Shown here: in pieces, positions 17,419 through 26,544 of the stretch
Layout: each line of letters opens with the position of its first letter
Numbering within the stretch: the stretch's first letter is position 1
Assembly (NCBI RefSeq): GCF_900108185.1
Contig: NZ_FNVA01000003.1
Location: 434,001 to 498,000, forward strand
Source of the DNA: Bryocella elongata
GTDB taxonomy: Bacteria > Acidobacteriota > Terriglobia > Terriglobales > Acidobacteriaceae
Direction: 5' to 3'
Length of the DNA stretch: 64,000 bases
Position numbers and translations under genes: made by a program
Notes under the pieces: generated by a model
What the model was told of the DNA's origin: nothing
Database searches by the model: none
What the model saw: the letters and a program-made list of their open reading frames with translations, nothing else

Positions 17419-18612
17419 ATGAAGTCCTGGACTGAGATCTCTGCTGCGCGTCTGCGCTCCAACTACCTTGCGCTCAAGGCCGCAGCGGGAGAAGGTGTCG
17501 CCGCACTCGGCGTCATCAAGGCCAATGCTTACGGGCATGATGCTGTGCTCTGCGGCCGCGTGCTGGTTGAGGCCGGCGCAGCGATGCTGGGCGTCGCTGA
17601 TGTGGAGGAAGCTGCGCGGCTGCGTGAAGAAGGCGGCCTTACCGAGCCCGCCATCCTTATCATGAGCGGCATCGAGGCAGCGGACGCGCGGGCCGTGCTG
17701 GCGCATCGGCTTACGCCCATCGTGTGGACTGCGGCGCAGCTCTCTGCGCTCGAAGAAGCTGCCGCAGCAGCGAAGCAGCCCATCAGCATTCACCTCGAGA
17801 TCGACACCGGCATGGCCCGCCAGGGTGCGGCCCCGGGCGCTGAACTCGCTGCGATCCTCGCTCAGCTCACCGCCTCGCGCTGGCTCGTGCTCGAAGGCCT
17901 GATGACGCATCTCGCCAACTCGCAGGTCGAGCGGGGGCGCTTCACGGCAAAGCAGGTCGCGGCCTTCGAAGCAGCGCTGCAGCAGGTCCTCGCCGCAGGA
18001 CTGCACCCGGAGTATCTGCACCTGGCCAACAGCAACGCCATCGACGAAGGGTCGACTCTGCGCTGGCTGCGCGAGACCTGCGCGCAGTATGGCATTCAGC
18101 CCATGGTGCGGCCCGGCATCGCGCTCTACGGCTACATCCTGCCCATCGAGAATCAGCGCGACGAGCAAGGGGATGAGCTTCCTATCGAGGGCGCGGTCGC
18201 GGCGAAGCTGCAGCCCGTGCTCACGTGGAAGACCCGCATCATGGCTCTGCGCGAGCTCACTGCCGGGCAGCATGTGGGGTATAACTCGTCCTTCACGGCG
18301 CATCTTCCGATGCGCACGGCGCTGCTGCCCATTGGCTACTCGGATGGTTTTCGCCGCTCGGCTTCGTCTGCTGCGCCGCCCGACTGGCAGCGGGGCTGGG
18401 TGATGATCGCAGGCAGGCGGGCCTACGTGCTGGGGCGGGTGTCGATGAACCTGACGGTGGTGGACGTCACCGACATCCCCGAGGCCATCGTCGGAGCCGA
18501 GGTTACGCTGCTGGGCGAAGGTGTCACGGCGGACGACCACGCGGCGTGGGCGGGGACGATCAGCTACGAGATTCTTTGCGGCATTCGCGCGGAGCATGTG
18601 TTGCGGGCGTAG
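17419..18612 (+). CDS. alr: Alanine racemase
   Basis: A 397-residue PLP enzyme that interconverts L- and D-alanine for peptidoglycan. The PLP lysine is K34 in GVIKANAYGH; the second catalytic base is Y288 in HVGYNSSF; RPGIALYG (231-238) is the conserved active-site strand. The N-terminal TIM barrel and C-terminal beta domain are complete, ending in YEILCGI. The ATG at 17419 has GAGGAA upstream; an upstream extension would run into the heptad repeat and is rejected. Confidence 0.96.
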   Translation: MKSWTEISAARLRSNYLALKAAAGEGVAALGVIKANAYGHDAVLCGRVLVEAGAAMLGVADVEEAARLREEGGLTEPAILIMSGIEAADARAVLAHRLTPIVWTAAQLSALEEAAAAAKQPISIHLEIDTGMARQGAAPGAELAAILAQLTASRWLVLEGLMTHLANSQVERGRFTAKQVAAFEAALQQVLAAGLHPEYLHLANSNAIDEGSTLRWLRETCAQYGIQPMVRPGIALYGYILPIENQRDEQGDELPIEGAVAAKLQPVLTWKTRIMALRELTAGQHVGYNSSFTAHLPMRTALLPIGYSDGFRRSASSAAPPDWQRGWVMIAGRRAYVLGRVSMNLTVVDVTDIPEAIVGAEVTLLGEGVTADDHAAWAGTISYEILCGIRAEHVLRA

Positions 18613-18630
18613 AGCGGGAAAAGACAATGA

Positions 18631-18665
18631 TCGAGTTGCGAGTCTTGAGCTGCGAGCTACGAGTT
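18631..18665 (+). repeat. Degenerate 7-nt-period repeat, site B
   Basis: Five heptads of the form N-N-GAG-N-T (TCGAGTT, GCGAGTC, TTGAGCT, GCGAGCT, ACGAGTT) run from 18631 to 18665, directly after alanine racemase. The period equals that of site A but the unit sequence differs. Confidence 0.75.
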
Positions 18666-18746
18666 AACGGGAAGAGCCGCCGCAGCGTTGTGCTGCAATC
18701 GGCCGCTGCAACCTCACCGTCACCCTTCGGGCGATAGACTAAGTCA

Positions 18747-19997
18747 ATGAGTATGGGGCTTTACGCCAGGTGGATGTTTGCCTGGGAGACCGCGCTGACG
18801 ACGCGCGATGAGAACCGCATCGAGCGTCCGCTCGAGTGGGGATTCGATCATCTGGCCGACTTCGGTGGCCTGGAGCTCGCGCAGCGCGTCGAACGTGGCG
18901 AGCTGACAAGCTTCGACGCCATGGTCGAGCTGAACCAGCGCATCGTGGCCAATCCGCACAGCTTCTTTGACTACGTCACGCCCACCGACTTTCGCGTCGA
19001 GATGCGGCACCCGGAGCTGTTCCCGACCAACGTGCGTCCCGAGACCCTGGAGGCCGAGCGCGAGTGGCATCGCCGGGCCGAGGCTGGTGAGCTGCGCCGC
19101 GAACCGTTCCTGCGCTTCACCTCGCCCGTGCGCACACCGTATCCGGAGAATGACCTCGTCAACGCCCGCTGGTACCCGGAGAACCCGCCCAAACCCGGCA
19201 GCGCGAAGAAGCCGAAGCAGGCGATGATCGTGATGCCCCAGTGGAACGCGGACGCCTTCTCACACAACGCGCTCTGCGAGATCTTCCAGAAGTTCGGCGT
19301 GGCATCGCTGCGATTGTCGAAGCCGTACCACGACATCCGCCGCCCCGAAGAGCTGGAGCGTTCCGACTACGCGGTGAGCGCCAACATCGGCCGCACCATC
19401 GCTGCGTGCCGCCAGGCTGTCGCGGACATTCGCGCCTGTATCGACTGGCTCTCTGCGCAGGGGTACGAGCAGTTCGGCGTGCTGGGCACCAGCCTGGGCA
19501 GCTGTTATGGCTTTGTTGCCGCGGCCATGGACCCACGCATCCGCGTGTGCACGTTCAATCACGCTTCGACATGGTTCGGCGACGTGGTTTACACCGGCCA
19601 GAGCACGCGGCATATCCGGGCCGCGCTGGATCATGCGGGTCTCACGCAGGACACCACGCGCGAGCTCTTTACGGGCATCAGCCCCATGAGCTACATGACG
19701 GAGTTTGCCGCGGCGAAGCGGCGCACGCTGATCATTCATGCGACGTACGACCTCACCTTCCTGCACGAGTTCTCGCTGGACGTGCTGCGCAACTTCGACG
19801 CGCACCACGTCAGCTACGAACACAAGGAGCTTCCCTGCGGCCACTACGTGACCGGGGAGTTCCCCTACAAGTACATGGATGGCTGGTGGATGGGCTCGTT
19901 CGTGTGGCGGGAGTTCCGGAAGCTCACGCGCGAGGCGCTGGAAGCGGCGGAGACAGCGCCTGCTGCGCCTGTTACCTCGAGGATGACCAGGAGCTGA
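18747..19997 (+). CDS. Alpha/beta hydrolase family protein
   Basis: A 416-residue hydrolase. After about 155 residues of a charged, helical N-terminal region, the hydrolase core begins (MIVMPQWNADA). The nucleophile elbow is GTSLGSC with Ser249, the acid is probably Asp335 in HATYDLTF, and the base is His366 in LPCGHYVTGEF. The protein has no signal peptide. The N-terminal region is longer than in ordinary esterases, similar to the acidobacterial/proteobacterial RcgR-like lineage. Substrate unknown. The ATG at 18747 lies downstream of repeat site B; no clear Shine-Dalgarno is seen. Confidence 0.85.
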   Translation: MSMGLYARWMFAWETALTTRDENRIERPLEWGFDHLADFGGLELAQRVERGELTSFDAMVELNQRIVANPHSFFDYVTPTDFRVEMRHPELFPTNVRPETLEAEREWHRRAEAGELRREPFLRFTSPVRTPYPENDLVNARWYPENPPKPGSAKKPKQAMIVMPQWNADAFSHNALCEIFQKFGVASLRLSKPYHDIRRPEELERSDYAVSANIGRTIAACRQAVADIRACIDWLSAQGYEQFGVLGTSLGSCYGFVAAAMDPRIRVCTFNHASTWFGDVVYTGQSTRHIRAALDHAGLTQDTTRELFTGISPMSYMTEFAAAKRRTLIIHATYDLTFLHEFSLDVLRNFDAHHVSYEHKELPCGHYVTGEFPYKYMDGWWMGSFVWREFRKLTREALEAAETAPAAPVTSRMTRS

Positions 19998-20035
19998 CGC
20001 TCACCGCAGCAAACGGCACTGTGCGCGGGAAGTTC

Positions 20036-20119
20036 CTACCGGTCGCCCTGGGAAAAGATCACGACGCATGGCGCCAGGATCATCGCCACGAAGGTTGTGC
20101 AGAGAAAAAGGTTATACAT
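20036..20119 (-). CDS. Possible 27-residue single-helix membrane peptide
   Basis: ATG at 20119 is preceded by GGGAG about nine bases away and opens a frame of 27 residues: a short N-terminus, one hydrophobic segment (LCTTFVAMILAPCVVIF) and a polar end. Such single-helix peptides occur in Acidobacteria but are rarely annotated. The evidence is composition plus ribosome site only. Confidence 0.35.
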   Translation of the reverse strand: MYNLFLCTTFVAMILAPCVVIFSQGDR

Positions 20120-20320
20120 CGCTATGACTCCCGAGGGCCCCGCGAACAGCATCTTCCGCGTGGGGCCCGGCAGGACAAAGCATCCTGCAATCGGGACGCT
20201 GCCGCCATTACACCTTGGCCAGCGGAGGAGATCCGAGGGGGGTACCAACGTCATGCCACGGAGGTGGGAGCTGCGCGTTGTGCTGACGTCGATCAGCCGC
20301 CGGACGTTGCTGCGCGGCTG

Positions 20321-20704
20321 TTACGAGCGGTCCAGCGAGCGCAGGAGGCGAGCCACGACGGCCCAGGGCGTATCGCGCCGCAGCTCTCGTCTGCTCGAGT
20401 CTGCTCCGGGCATCGGATGGACGCGGCCGAAGCGCTCCGCCTGTCGCCTGGCGGCAAGGTTCGCAATCTCCTGCTCGACCTGAGCCACGATCATCCGGGT
20501 CTGGGAGACTCGCGAACTCCGGCCCGTCACGGGTGCTGTGCCTGCCGCGGGACGGTTTCCCTTGACCAGGAAGAGACCGCGGTAGCGGCAGGCCTGGTCG
20601 CCGGAGGAGGTTTCGGGCGGCATCACTTCCTCGGGGGCGGCGTCGAGCTTCGGCTCCACGGCAGACGACGATCGCGACGGGAATTGCAGCATCTGGTCAG
20701 CCAA
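20321..20704 (-). CDS. Hypothetical protein of 127 residues
   Basis: TTG at 20704 follows a GGGGGGAG ribosome site six bases upstream and starts ADQMLQFPSRSS; an in-frame ATG lies three codons later. The product has an acidic N-terminal third, a CRYRGLFLVKGNRP segment, then a helical QVEQEIANLAARRQAE and a basic end. No signal peptide or membrane helix. I recognise no family. The strong ribosome site and protein-like composition argue for a gene; the absence of a known relative keeps the call tentative. Confidence 0.5.
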   Translation of the reverse strand: MADQMLQFPSRSSSAVEPKLDAAPEEVMPPETSSGDQACRYRGLFLVKGNRPAAGTAPVTGRSSRVSQTRMIVAQVEQEIANLAARRQAERFGRVHPMPGADSSRRELRRDTPWAVVARLLRSLDRS

Positions 20705-20914
20705 TGTCGTCTCCCCCCTGGTCCTGGCGCATCCTGCGAGTGCGAATTCGCGGATGCAGCCTCCCGGAACCAGCATCGGCAATAGCACCTCCGCTGGAAA
20801 TCCCACCAAGGCGGCAGAGGGTTCGCGGCGACCCTGACGGGCTGTCCGAAACGACCGCAGTGCTCAAACTCCGCGCGAGGAGAACGGCGCCCCGGACGAG
20901 TAGAATCAGCCTGT

Positions 20915-22177
20915 ATGCCTATCGATCTGAACGCCACACTCGCAGTTGAGGACCCGGAGATCTTCTCCCTCGTCGAGAAGGAAGTCCTGCGCCAGCACGA
21001 AGGTCTGGAGATGATCGCCAGCGAGAACTTCGTCTCGCGCGCGGTGCTTGAGGCCGCAGGAACGGTCTTTACCAACAAGTACGCCGAGGGTTATCCCGCC
21101 AAGCGCTACTACGGCGGCTGCGAGGTCACCGACGTGGTCGAGAACCTGGCCCGCGATCGCGCCAAGCTGATCTTCGGCGCGGAGCACGCCAACGTGCAGC
21201 CGCACTCCGGCTCCCAGGCCAACGCCGCGGCGTACATGACGCTGCTGCAGCCGGGAGACACGCTCCTCGGGCTGGATCTCGCGCATGGCGGGCATCTTAC
21301 GCACGGCCACAAGCTCAACTTCTCGGGCAAGCTCTACAAGATCGCCGGTTACCAGGTCCGCAAGGACACCGAGACCATCGACTACGACGCGCTCGAGGCG
21401 CAGGCGATTGAGGTGAAGCCCAAGATTATCGTCGGCGGAGGCTCGGCCTATCCGCGCATCTTCGACTTCGCCCGCATGCGCGCGATCGCCGACAAGGTGG
21501 GCGCGTACTTCATGGTGGACATGGCGCACTTCGCGGGCCTCGTGGCTGGTGGAGCGCATCCTTCGCCCGTTCCGCACGCGCACATGGTCACCACCACCAC
21601 GCACAAGACCCTGCGTGGACCCCGCTCCGGCCTCATCCTCTGCAACCAGGAGTTTGCGGCTGGCGTGGACCGCTCGGTCTTTCCCGGCCAGCAGGGCGGC
21701 CCGCTGGTACACATCATCGCGGCCAAGGCCGTGGCCTTTGGCGAGGCGCTGCAGCCGGAGTTCAAGACCTACGCCGCGCAGGTGGTGGCGAACGCCAAGA
21801 CCCTGGCAGCGGAGCTGCAGGAGCTGGGCTACCGCATCGTCTCGGGCGGCACAGACACGCACGTCCTGCTCGTCGACGTGTTCCAGAAGGGCATGCTGGG
21901 TTCTGAGGCGGAGTTCGCTCTCGGCGAGGCCGGCATCACGGTCAACAAGAACGCGATTCCGTTCGATGTGAACCCGCCGTTGCGGCCCTCGGGCATCCGC
22001 CTGGGTACGCCAGCGCTGACCACGCGCGGCATGAAGGAAGCGGAGATGAAGACCATCGCCTCGTGGATCGCCGAGGCGCTGGAGAACCGCACCGACGCCG
22101 GCAAGCTCGCCGAGATTCGTGGTCGCGTTGCCGAGCTTGCCGAGCAGTTCCCGCTCTACGGCTTCCTGCGCGGCTAG
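20915..22177 (+). CDS. glyA: Serine hydroxymethyltransferase
   Basis: A 420-residue cytosolic PLP enzyme converting serine and tetrahydrofolate to glycine and 5,10-methylene-THF. The PLP lysine is K231 in [31 protein letters not shown] and RYYGGCE mark the substrate and tetramer regions, and HVQPHSGS-like [11 protein letters not shown] binds PLP phosphate. Length is normal. It ends in RG, followed by a strong terminator. Confidence 0.98.
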   Translation: MPIDLNATLAVEDPEIFSLVEKEVLRQHEGLEMIASENFVSRAVLEAAGTVFTNKYAEGYPAKRYYGGCEVTDVVENLARDRAKLIFGAEHANVQPHSGSQANAAAYMTLLQPGDTLLGLDLAHGGHLTHGHKLNFSGKLYKIAGYQVRKDTETIDYDALEAQAIEVKPKIIVGGGSAYPRIFDFARMRAIADKVGAYFMVDMAHFAGLVAGGAHPSPVPHAHMVTTTTHKTLRGPRSGLILCNQEFAAGVDRSVFPGQQGGPLVHIIAAKAVAFGEALQPEFKTYAAQVVANAKTLAAELQELGYRIVSGGTDTHVLLVDVFQKGMLGSEAEFALGEAGITVNKNAIPFDVNPPLRPSGIRLGTPALTTRGMKEAEMKTIASWIAEALENRTDAGKLAEIRGRVAELAEQFPLYGFLRG

Positions 22178-22194
22178 CTGCTTCACGCACCAAC

Positions 22195-22218
22195 GGGGCG
22201 GAGCTTCGGCTCCGCCCC
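22195..22218 (+). terminator. Intrinsic terminator of glyA
   Basis: A perfect 10-bp stem, GGGGCGGAGC with GCTCCGCCCC, is closed by a stable TTCG tetraloop and followed by TTCGGCATTT, 17 bases after the stop codon. Confidence 0.8.
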
Positions 22219-22358
22219 TTCGGCATTTGGCCCTTCGGAATTGAGCCATGCGCCGGCGGCCTTTCGGGACGTGATAGCGCCACAAAGGTGGGATCGCCCC
22301 GTATCGCCACTGGCGGTATTCTCGGCTCGTATCTGCGGTTCGGAGAGGAGTAGTCCGC

Positions 22359-22589
22359 ATGGCTGACGACAAGGCAAAGGTTCTCGCCCGTTGTTTTGGT
22401 TACATCGCCCTCGGAGTGCTCGCAGGCTTCGTCCTGCCAATCGTGCTCTTCTTTGCGATCTACCACAACGCCACCGGCGGAGCCCTGTGGCGGATCAGCC
22501 TGATCTCGATCTGTATGCCTTCGGGCGCGATCGTGGGTCTGGCCAAAGCCCTCAAGGACTGGCGCGCCTTCGCGGCAGCGCACTCCTAG
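22359..22589 (+). CDS. Small two-helix membrane protein
   Basis: A 76-residue protein starting at ATG 22359, with GAGAGGAG about nine bases upstream. Two membrane helices are visible (about residues 13-35 and 42-62), joined by a short YHNATGG loop, with a cytosolic Lys/Arg-containing tail. I recognise no family; similar short membrane proteins are common and usually of unknown function. It stands alone between glyA and the DUF4126 gene, both on the same strand. Confidence 0.7.
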   Translation: MADDKAKVLARCFGYIALGVLAGFVLPIVLFFAIYHNATGGALWRISLISICMPSGAIVGLAKALKDWRAFAAAHS

Positions 22590-22803
22590 GACCGCGCCAG
22601 CTCCCGTCGAGCGGAATTCTTCCGCGATTCAGCGAAGACCAAGCGCGTGCCGCTCAGTCATGCCTCCGCAAACTATCGAATTTGCATGACTTCCCATGCT
22701 GCGTGGTAGCGTCCAAAGGTACGGCTGCCGCGCGGACCGCATAGCGTCGGGCAGTCTGGTTGCGCTGCGATGTTCTTCGCGGTTGCCTCGAGGGAAGAGT
22801 TGC

Positions 22804-23331
22804 ATGCTGGTAGTGTTGCTGCTTGGTTTCGCGAATGGTCTGCGGACCATGACCCCAATTGCTGTGGTCTGTTGGGCTGCGTGGCTCGGTTATCTTCCGC
22901 TGGACGGGTGGGCCTCATGGGCCGGTACGCTCCCCGCGGTCATTGTCTTTACACTCTGCGCGGCCGGAGAGTGGGTCGCGGATGTGCTTCCCATGACTCC
23001 GAGCCGCAAGGCGCCCGGCCCCTTCGGGGCAAGGATCGTCTTTGGCGCCCTCAGCGTGGCGATGGCCTGGCACGCGCTCGGGGAACCGGTCGCCGGGGGA
23101 GTCGTCGCAGGTGCTGTGGGAGCTACGATCGGTACACTCGCCGGCTACAAGGGCCGGATGTGGGGAGCGCGCAAAATCGGCAGGGACTGGCCTGTGGGCG
23201 TCCTGGAGTCGGCCCTCACGGTCGGCCTCGCAGTGTTCGTCGTCTGGAACCTGCATCACGCGCTCGTCGATCCGCCGTCCACCATGCTTCAGATCCGCTC
23301 GGCCAGCACCACGCGCGGTATCCCGGCGTAG
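22804..23331 (+). CDS. DUF4126-like membrane protein
   Basis: A 175-residue hydrophobic protein with four to five helices. The opening LLLGFANGLRTMTPIAVV and later LPMTPSRKAPGPFGAR..FGALS, then GATIGTLAGYKGR, follow the pattern of the DUF4126 family, which has no settled function. The ATG at 22804 has GAGGGAAGAG upstream. Its last 43 bases overlap the end of the converging prmC gene. Confidence 0.7.
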   Translation: MLVVLLLGFANGLRTMTPIAVVCWAAWLGYLPLDGWASWAGTLPAVIVFTLCAAGEWVADVLPMTPSRKAPGPFGARIVFGALSVAMAWHALGEPVAGGVVAGAVGATIGTLAGYKGRMWGARKIGRDWPVGVLESALTVGLAVFVVWNLHHALVDPPSTMLQIRSASTTRGIPA

Positions 23332-24140
23332 TCGTCGAGAAACTTCGGCTCGCTCCACAACGCGTCACCCGCGGGACTCGTCTGCGCCGCGAAGAGCTCT
23401 CGCAGGGCTTCGCGCTGGCCGAAGCCGAACTCCATCGCGAGCAGGCCGTGACGCCGCAGCGCGTGATGAGCCTGCGGAATCAGCCGCCGATAGACCTCCA
23501 GCCCGTCGTCGCCGGCGAAGAGCGCGAGATGTGGCTCATGCGCCAGGACCTCGTGAGCCAGCGTCGGCTTATCGCTGAGCGGAATGTACGGCGGGTTGGA
23601 AGCGATGATGTCAAAGCCGTCCGGCTCCGGTCCCAGCGCAGCGAGCAGGTTGGACTCCAGCCAGCGGACGCCCGCACCCAGTTGCTCCCCATTCCGCCGG
23701 GCCACTCGCAGCGCGGCCGGCGAGAGATCCACAGCGGTGACGTGTGCCTGTGGAAGCTCGAGCGCCAGGGTCACGGCGATGGCTCCGGACCCTGCGCCAA
23801 CGTCAAGAATCTGAGGGCTCGCCAAGGAGCGGCCCCGCACCCACGCCAGAACCGCTTCCACCAGCTGCTCGGTCTCGGGGCGGGGAATCAGTACATCGGC
23901 GCTCACCTCGAAGGGGCGACCAAAGAACTCCTGCACGCCGGTCAGATACTGGAGCGGCTCTTCGGCGGCTCGCCTCGTGACGAGCGCGCGCAGCCGTATA
24001 AGGTCCGGCTCCTCCAGCGCAGCGTCCGGATGCGCCATCAGCCAGGCGCGATCCCGCGCGAGCACATGCTGCGCCAGCACTTCGGCGTCGCGCCGGGTGA
24101 TCGTTCTGGCTGCTTCGTCTAGAGTCTCGCGAAGGTTCAT
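23289..24140 (-). CDS. prmC: Release factor glutamine methyltransferase
   Basis: A 283-residue SAM-dependent enzyme that methylates the Gln of the GGQ motif in release factors RF1/RF2. The SAM site is ILDVGAGSGAIAVTLA (111-126) and the catalytic NPPY is at 182-185 (SNPPYIPLSD). The N-terminal helical domain carries EPLQYLTGVQEFFGR, typical of PrmC/HemK. In many genomes prmC follows prfA; here the two are 16 kb apart. The 3' end overlaps the converging DUF4126 gene. Confidence 0.95.
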   Translation of the reverse strand: MNLRETLDEAARTITRRDAEVLAQHVLARDRAWLMAHPDAALEEPDLIRLRALVTRRAAEEPLQYLTGVQEFFGRPFEVSADVLIPRPETEQLVEAVLAWVRGRSLASPQILDVGAGSGAIAVTLALELPQAHVTAVDLSPAALRVARRNGEQLGAGVRWLESNLLAALGPEPDGFDIIASNPPYIPLSDKPTLAHEVLAHEPHLALFAGDDGLEVYRRLIPQAHHALRRHGLLAMEFGFGQREALRELFAAQTSPAGDALWSEPKFLDDYAGIPRVVLAERI

Positions 24141-24214
24141 CGCTCTCGGTCGTTCTCCACGTCACATCAGGACGCCACGTTTGGGCCGGGGGCAGCGTCA
24201 TCTATGCTGCAAGG

Positions 24215-24874
24215 ATGCGGGCACCCCGACTTCCATTCTCTCTGCTCCTGCCCGCGCTGGATCTCGCCCTGTGGGTCTTTCTGTCCCTGATCCCTGTGAC
24301 CCTCTATTACTTCGGCTTCCTGGCCGACGCGCAGGAAGACCATCGCCCCGTCGCCGTCGCGCAGCACGAGCAGCTCCATGTGCAGCCGCAGGAGGTCGCA
24401 GCCCAGCAGCTGGAGGTTGCCATGGACTGGCGCAGCCGTACGCTGATGGACATCAACCCACCTGCACTGGGGATGGAGACTCTGGTCTCCATCGGTCCGC
24501 GCTGGCCGGAGATCTGGCACCCCGACGCCATTGCTCTCGCGACCTGGCGGGCTCTGGTCTATCCGCTCTACGCGCTGCCGGCGTGGTGGCTTGCCGGCAT
24601 TGCGCTGGATGCCCTGTTTGGCCGCAGGCGGCTGCACTGGCTCCTCTTTGCGGGCGACATCGTCCTGTTCCTCTTCTGCGGACTCATGGCGGTCGCCGGC
24701 TCCATGATCAGTCTGCAAGGCGACGCGGCCGACATCTCGAGGACCATCGGCTGCATCGTCTGGTCTCTGCTGTTTGCCGTTGCCCCGGTCGCATGGTGGA
24801 GACAGCGCCGGCGGGATGCGCGCCGTGACCCTCTATCGGGGGAGGCGGAACCCGCGCTCGACCGTCTATCCTGA
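24215..24874 (+). CDS. Membrane protein of unknown function
   Basis: A 219-residue protein with four membrane segments: one near the N-terminus (residues 8-33), then an outside loop rich in Gln/Glu/Pro (40-105) and three further helices between about 110 and 195, closing in a basic, Arg-rich tail. No motif lets me name a family. It diverges from prmC across 74 bases. No strong ribosome site is seen before the ATG (AAGG adjoins it), so the start is moderately uncertain. Confidence 0.65.
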   Translation: MRAPRLPFSLLLPALDLALWVFLSLIPVTLYYFGFLADAQEDHRPVAVAQHEQLHVQPQEVAAQQLEVAMDWRSRTLMDINPPALGMETLVSIGPRWPEIWHPDAIALATWRALVYPLYALPAWWLAGIALDALFGRRRLHWLLFAGDIVLFLFCGLMAVAGSMISLQGDAADISRTIGCIVWSLLFAVAPVAWWRQRRRDARRDPLSGEAEPALDRLS

Positions 24875-24948
24875 AGAAACTCCGGCTGCATGCAGCGGAA
24901 CTCCAGACAATTTGCATCGCACAGGTAGAAGCAGGAGCGGGATTGCGC

Positions 24949-25830
24949 ATGGTTCAGGGCGGTACAGGTCGGGTTGTGACAGGTCGAGTCGTGGCAGGCA
25001 GGGTCCTGCGGACGGCGGTCGTCGGACTGGCGGCGCTGGCCGGGATGGCCGCACTCACCGCCGGGCCGCGCCTTGCAGTCCATGCCGACGAGACCACCTC
25101 CCCGCAGAATCCGCAGCAGCTCCTGCACGACATGCTGCAGCATGAAAGCCTCCCGCACACCGATCTCTACGAGTACACCAGCGATGAACGCTCCGACCGC
25201 ACGGGCGGCCATCTCTGGACCGAGCGCGTGGTTGAGACGGGTAAGGGCAAGATCCGGCGGCTGTTGTCCGAAGACGGTCAGCCGCTCAGCCCGGAGCGTG
25301 TTGCGACCGAACGGCGTCGTCTCGACGCCATCGCCGGTGACCCCGCCGCCTTTGAACGCGCCGAGGCCGCCCAGAAGAACGACGAGCAGCACGCCCGCCA
25401 GATGCTCGATAGCCTGCCGCGCGGCTTCCTGCTTGAAAACGTGACACTGAACAACGGCGTCTGGCGCATGGATTACCGGCCGAACCCGGATTATTCGCCC
25501 TCAGGCATCGAAGAGCACGTCCTGCACGGCATGAGCGGGTGGCTCACCATCGACGCGCACGACATGCGCCTGCTGCACATCGAAGGCAAGCTCGCGCAGG
25601 ATGTCACGATGGGCCTGGGGCTCATCAACATCCGCGCCGGCAGCAACTTCGCCAGCGATCGCGCCGACCAGGATGGCCGCTGGCGCACCGTGATGGTGCA
25701 TACGGATATTCGCGGCCACGCGCTGATCTTCAAGACGATCAGCAAGAGCACGGACCTGACCCGCCGGGACTTCCACTACCTCGAGTCGAACCTGACGATC
25801 CCGGAAGCCGTGGCGCTGCTGGAGAAGTAG
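24949..25830 (+). CDS. Secreted protein of unknown function
   Basis: A 293-residue exported protein. A basic N-terminus (several Arg) precedes a hydrophobic run (TAVVGLAALAGMAALTAG) and a signal cleavage near VHA. The mature protein mixes helices (PQQLLHDMLQHES, AAFERAEAAQKNDEQ) with beta strands including NVTLNNGVWRMDYRPNP, GWLTIDAHDMRLLHIEG and GRWRTVMVHTDIRG, a lipoprotein-outer-membrane-like pattern seen in several acidobacterial unknowns. I use ATG 24949; a TTG six bases earlier has AGGAG at five bases and is equally possible. It is closed by a strong terminator. Confidence 0.75.
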   Translation: MVQGGTGRVVTGRVVAGRVLRTAVVGLAALAGMAALTAGPRLAVHADETTSPQNPQQLLHDMLQHESLPHTDLYEYTSDERSDRTGGHLWTERVVETGKGKIRRLLSEDGQPLSPERVATERRRLDAIAGDPAAFERAEAAQKNDEQHARQMLDSLPRGFLLENVTLNNGVWRMDYRPNPDYSPSGIEEHVLHGMSGWLTIDAHDMRLLHIEGKLAQDVTMGLGLINIRAGSNFASDRADQDGRWRTVMVHTDIRGHALIFKTISKSTDLTRRDFHYLESNLTIPEAVALLEK

Positions 25831-25839
25831 GGTTGGTTG

Positions 25840-25867
25840 GTTCTTCGTTCTGAGTTGTCAGTTTGGG
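25840..25867 (+). repeat. Degenerate 7-nt-period repeat, site C
   Basis: GTT recurs at 25840, 25847, 25854 and 25861, giving four heptads (GTTCTTC, GTTCTGA, GTTGTCA, GTTTGGG). The element directly precedes the terminator stem. Confidence 0.6.
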
Positions 25868-25870
25868 TGC

Positions 25871-25896
25871 CCCGGGTCCGGATCTTCGGACCCGGG
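25871..25896 (+). terminator. Intrinsic terminator after 24949-25830
   Basis: A perfect 10-bp stem, CCCGGGTCCG (25871-25880) with CGGACCCGGG (25887-25896), 6-nt loop, followed by TTTCGTTTGC. Confidence 0.85.
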
Positions 25897-25979
25897 TTTC
25901 GTTTGCATCACTGCGCCCGACCGTCCGGGATCCCGAGTCCCCACGCCAGAATTCCACCCCCGAAAACTTTCTGCATTCG

Positions 25980-25997
25980 CGACCGCCCTCGCGGTCG
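25980..25997 (+). promoter_or_regulatory. Hairpin in the promoter/leader of the sigma factor operon
   Basis: CGACCGC and GCGGTCG pair around a CCTC loop, 22 bases before the sigma factor start codon. GAAAACTTT about 15 bases upstream and GTATA just after the hairpin could be the -35 and -10 of an autoregulated ECF promoter; this assignment is a guess. Confidence 0.35.
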
Positions 25998-26019
25998 TAT
26001 AGGAAGATGAGCGGGCAGA

Positions 26020-26544
26020 ATGACCATCGAGAGTGGCGAGTTTCGAAGACTGGTGGAAGCGCACCAGCGCATGGTGTTCTCCCTTGCGTTGCGCGTCACC
26101 GGCGAATACGGCACGGCCGAAGAGGTCGCGCAGGACGTTTTTCTGGAGTTGTACCGCGGCAGCGAGCGGATTACCGGCGAAGATCACGCCCGGTTCTGGC
26201 TGCGCAGGGTCACCGTGCATCGGGCGACGGACGCGCTCCGGCGGCAGAAACGCCAGCCGGAGGCGGACGCCGACGAGTGGATGGATGAGGTGCATAGCCC
26301 GTCGGCCAGTGCTGGAAGTGCCAGCGTGGGCCCCGAGGTGGAAGCGCGGCTCGAAGAGCTGCTGCGGACCCTGCCGGAGAATTTGCGTGTGGCTGTTGTC
26401 CTTCGTTACCAGGAGGACATGATGCCGGAAGAGATTGCGTCGCTGCTGGGTCAGCCCCTGGCGACGGTGAAGAGCCATCTGCAGCGCGGCTTGCAATTGC
26501 TGCGCCGCAAAGCGGCCGTGACGATGAAGGAGTACGTGCGATGA
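26020..26544 (+). CDS. ECF-type RNA polymerase sigma factor
   Basis: A 174-residue sigma-70 family factor. Region 2 is at about 14-80 (MVFSLALRVTGEYGTAEEVAQDVFLELYR, the -10 reading helix), and region 4 at about 110-165 (LPENLRVAVVLRYQEDMMPEEIASLLGQPLATVKSHLQRG), the helix-turn-helix for the -35 element. A Glu/Asp/Ser-rich linker joins them. No region 1 or 3 is present. Its TGA overlaps the ATG of the next gene (ATGA), the usual layout of an ECF sigma and its anti-sigma factor. Confidence 0.92.
   Translation: MTIESGEFRRLVEAHQRMVFSLALRVTGEYGTAEEVAQDVFLELYRGSERITGEDHARFWLRRVTVHRATDALRRQKRQPEADADEWMDEVHSPSASAGSASVGPEVEARLEELLRTLPENLRVAVVLRYQEDMMPEEIASLLGQPLATVKSHLQRGLQLLRRKAAVTMKEYVR

Larger units (their letters stand above)
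19998..20914. other. Gene-poor stretch between the hydrolase and glyA
   Basis: This 917-base stretch holds two weakly supported leftward frames (20036-20119 and 20321-20704), described separately. Bases 20120-20320 and 20705-20914 show no gene, RNA or repeat that I can support. A longer rightward frame crossing from the hydrolase gene is a shadow frame with very Arg-rich composition and is not real. Confidence 0.5.

Noticed and set aside
22678-22803. Upstream extension of the DUF4126 protein
   Set aside because: Residues before the ATG at 22804 are not hydrophobic or conserved and that ATG has a good ribosome site.
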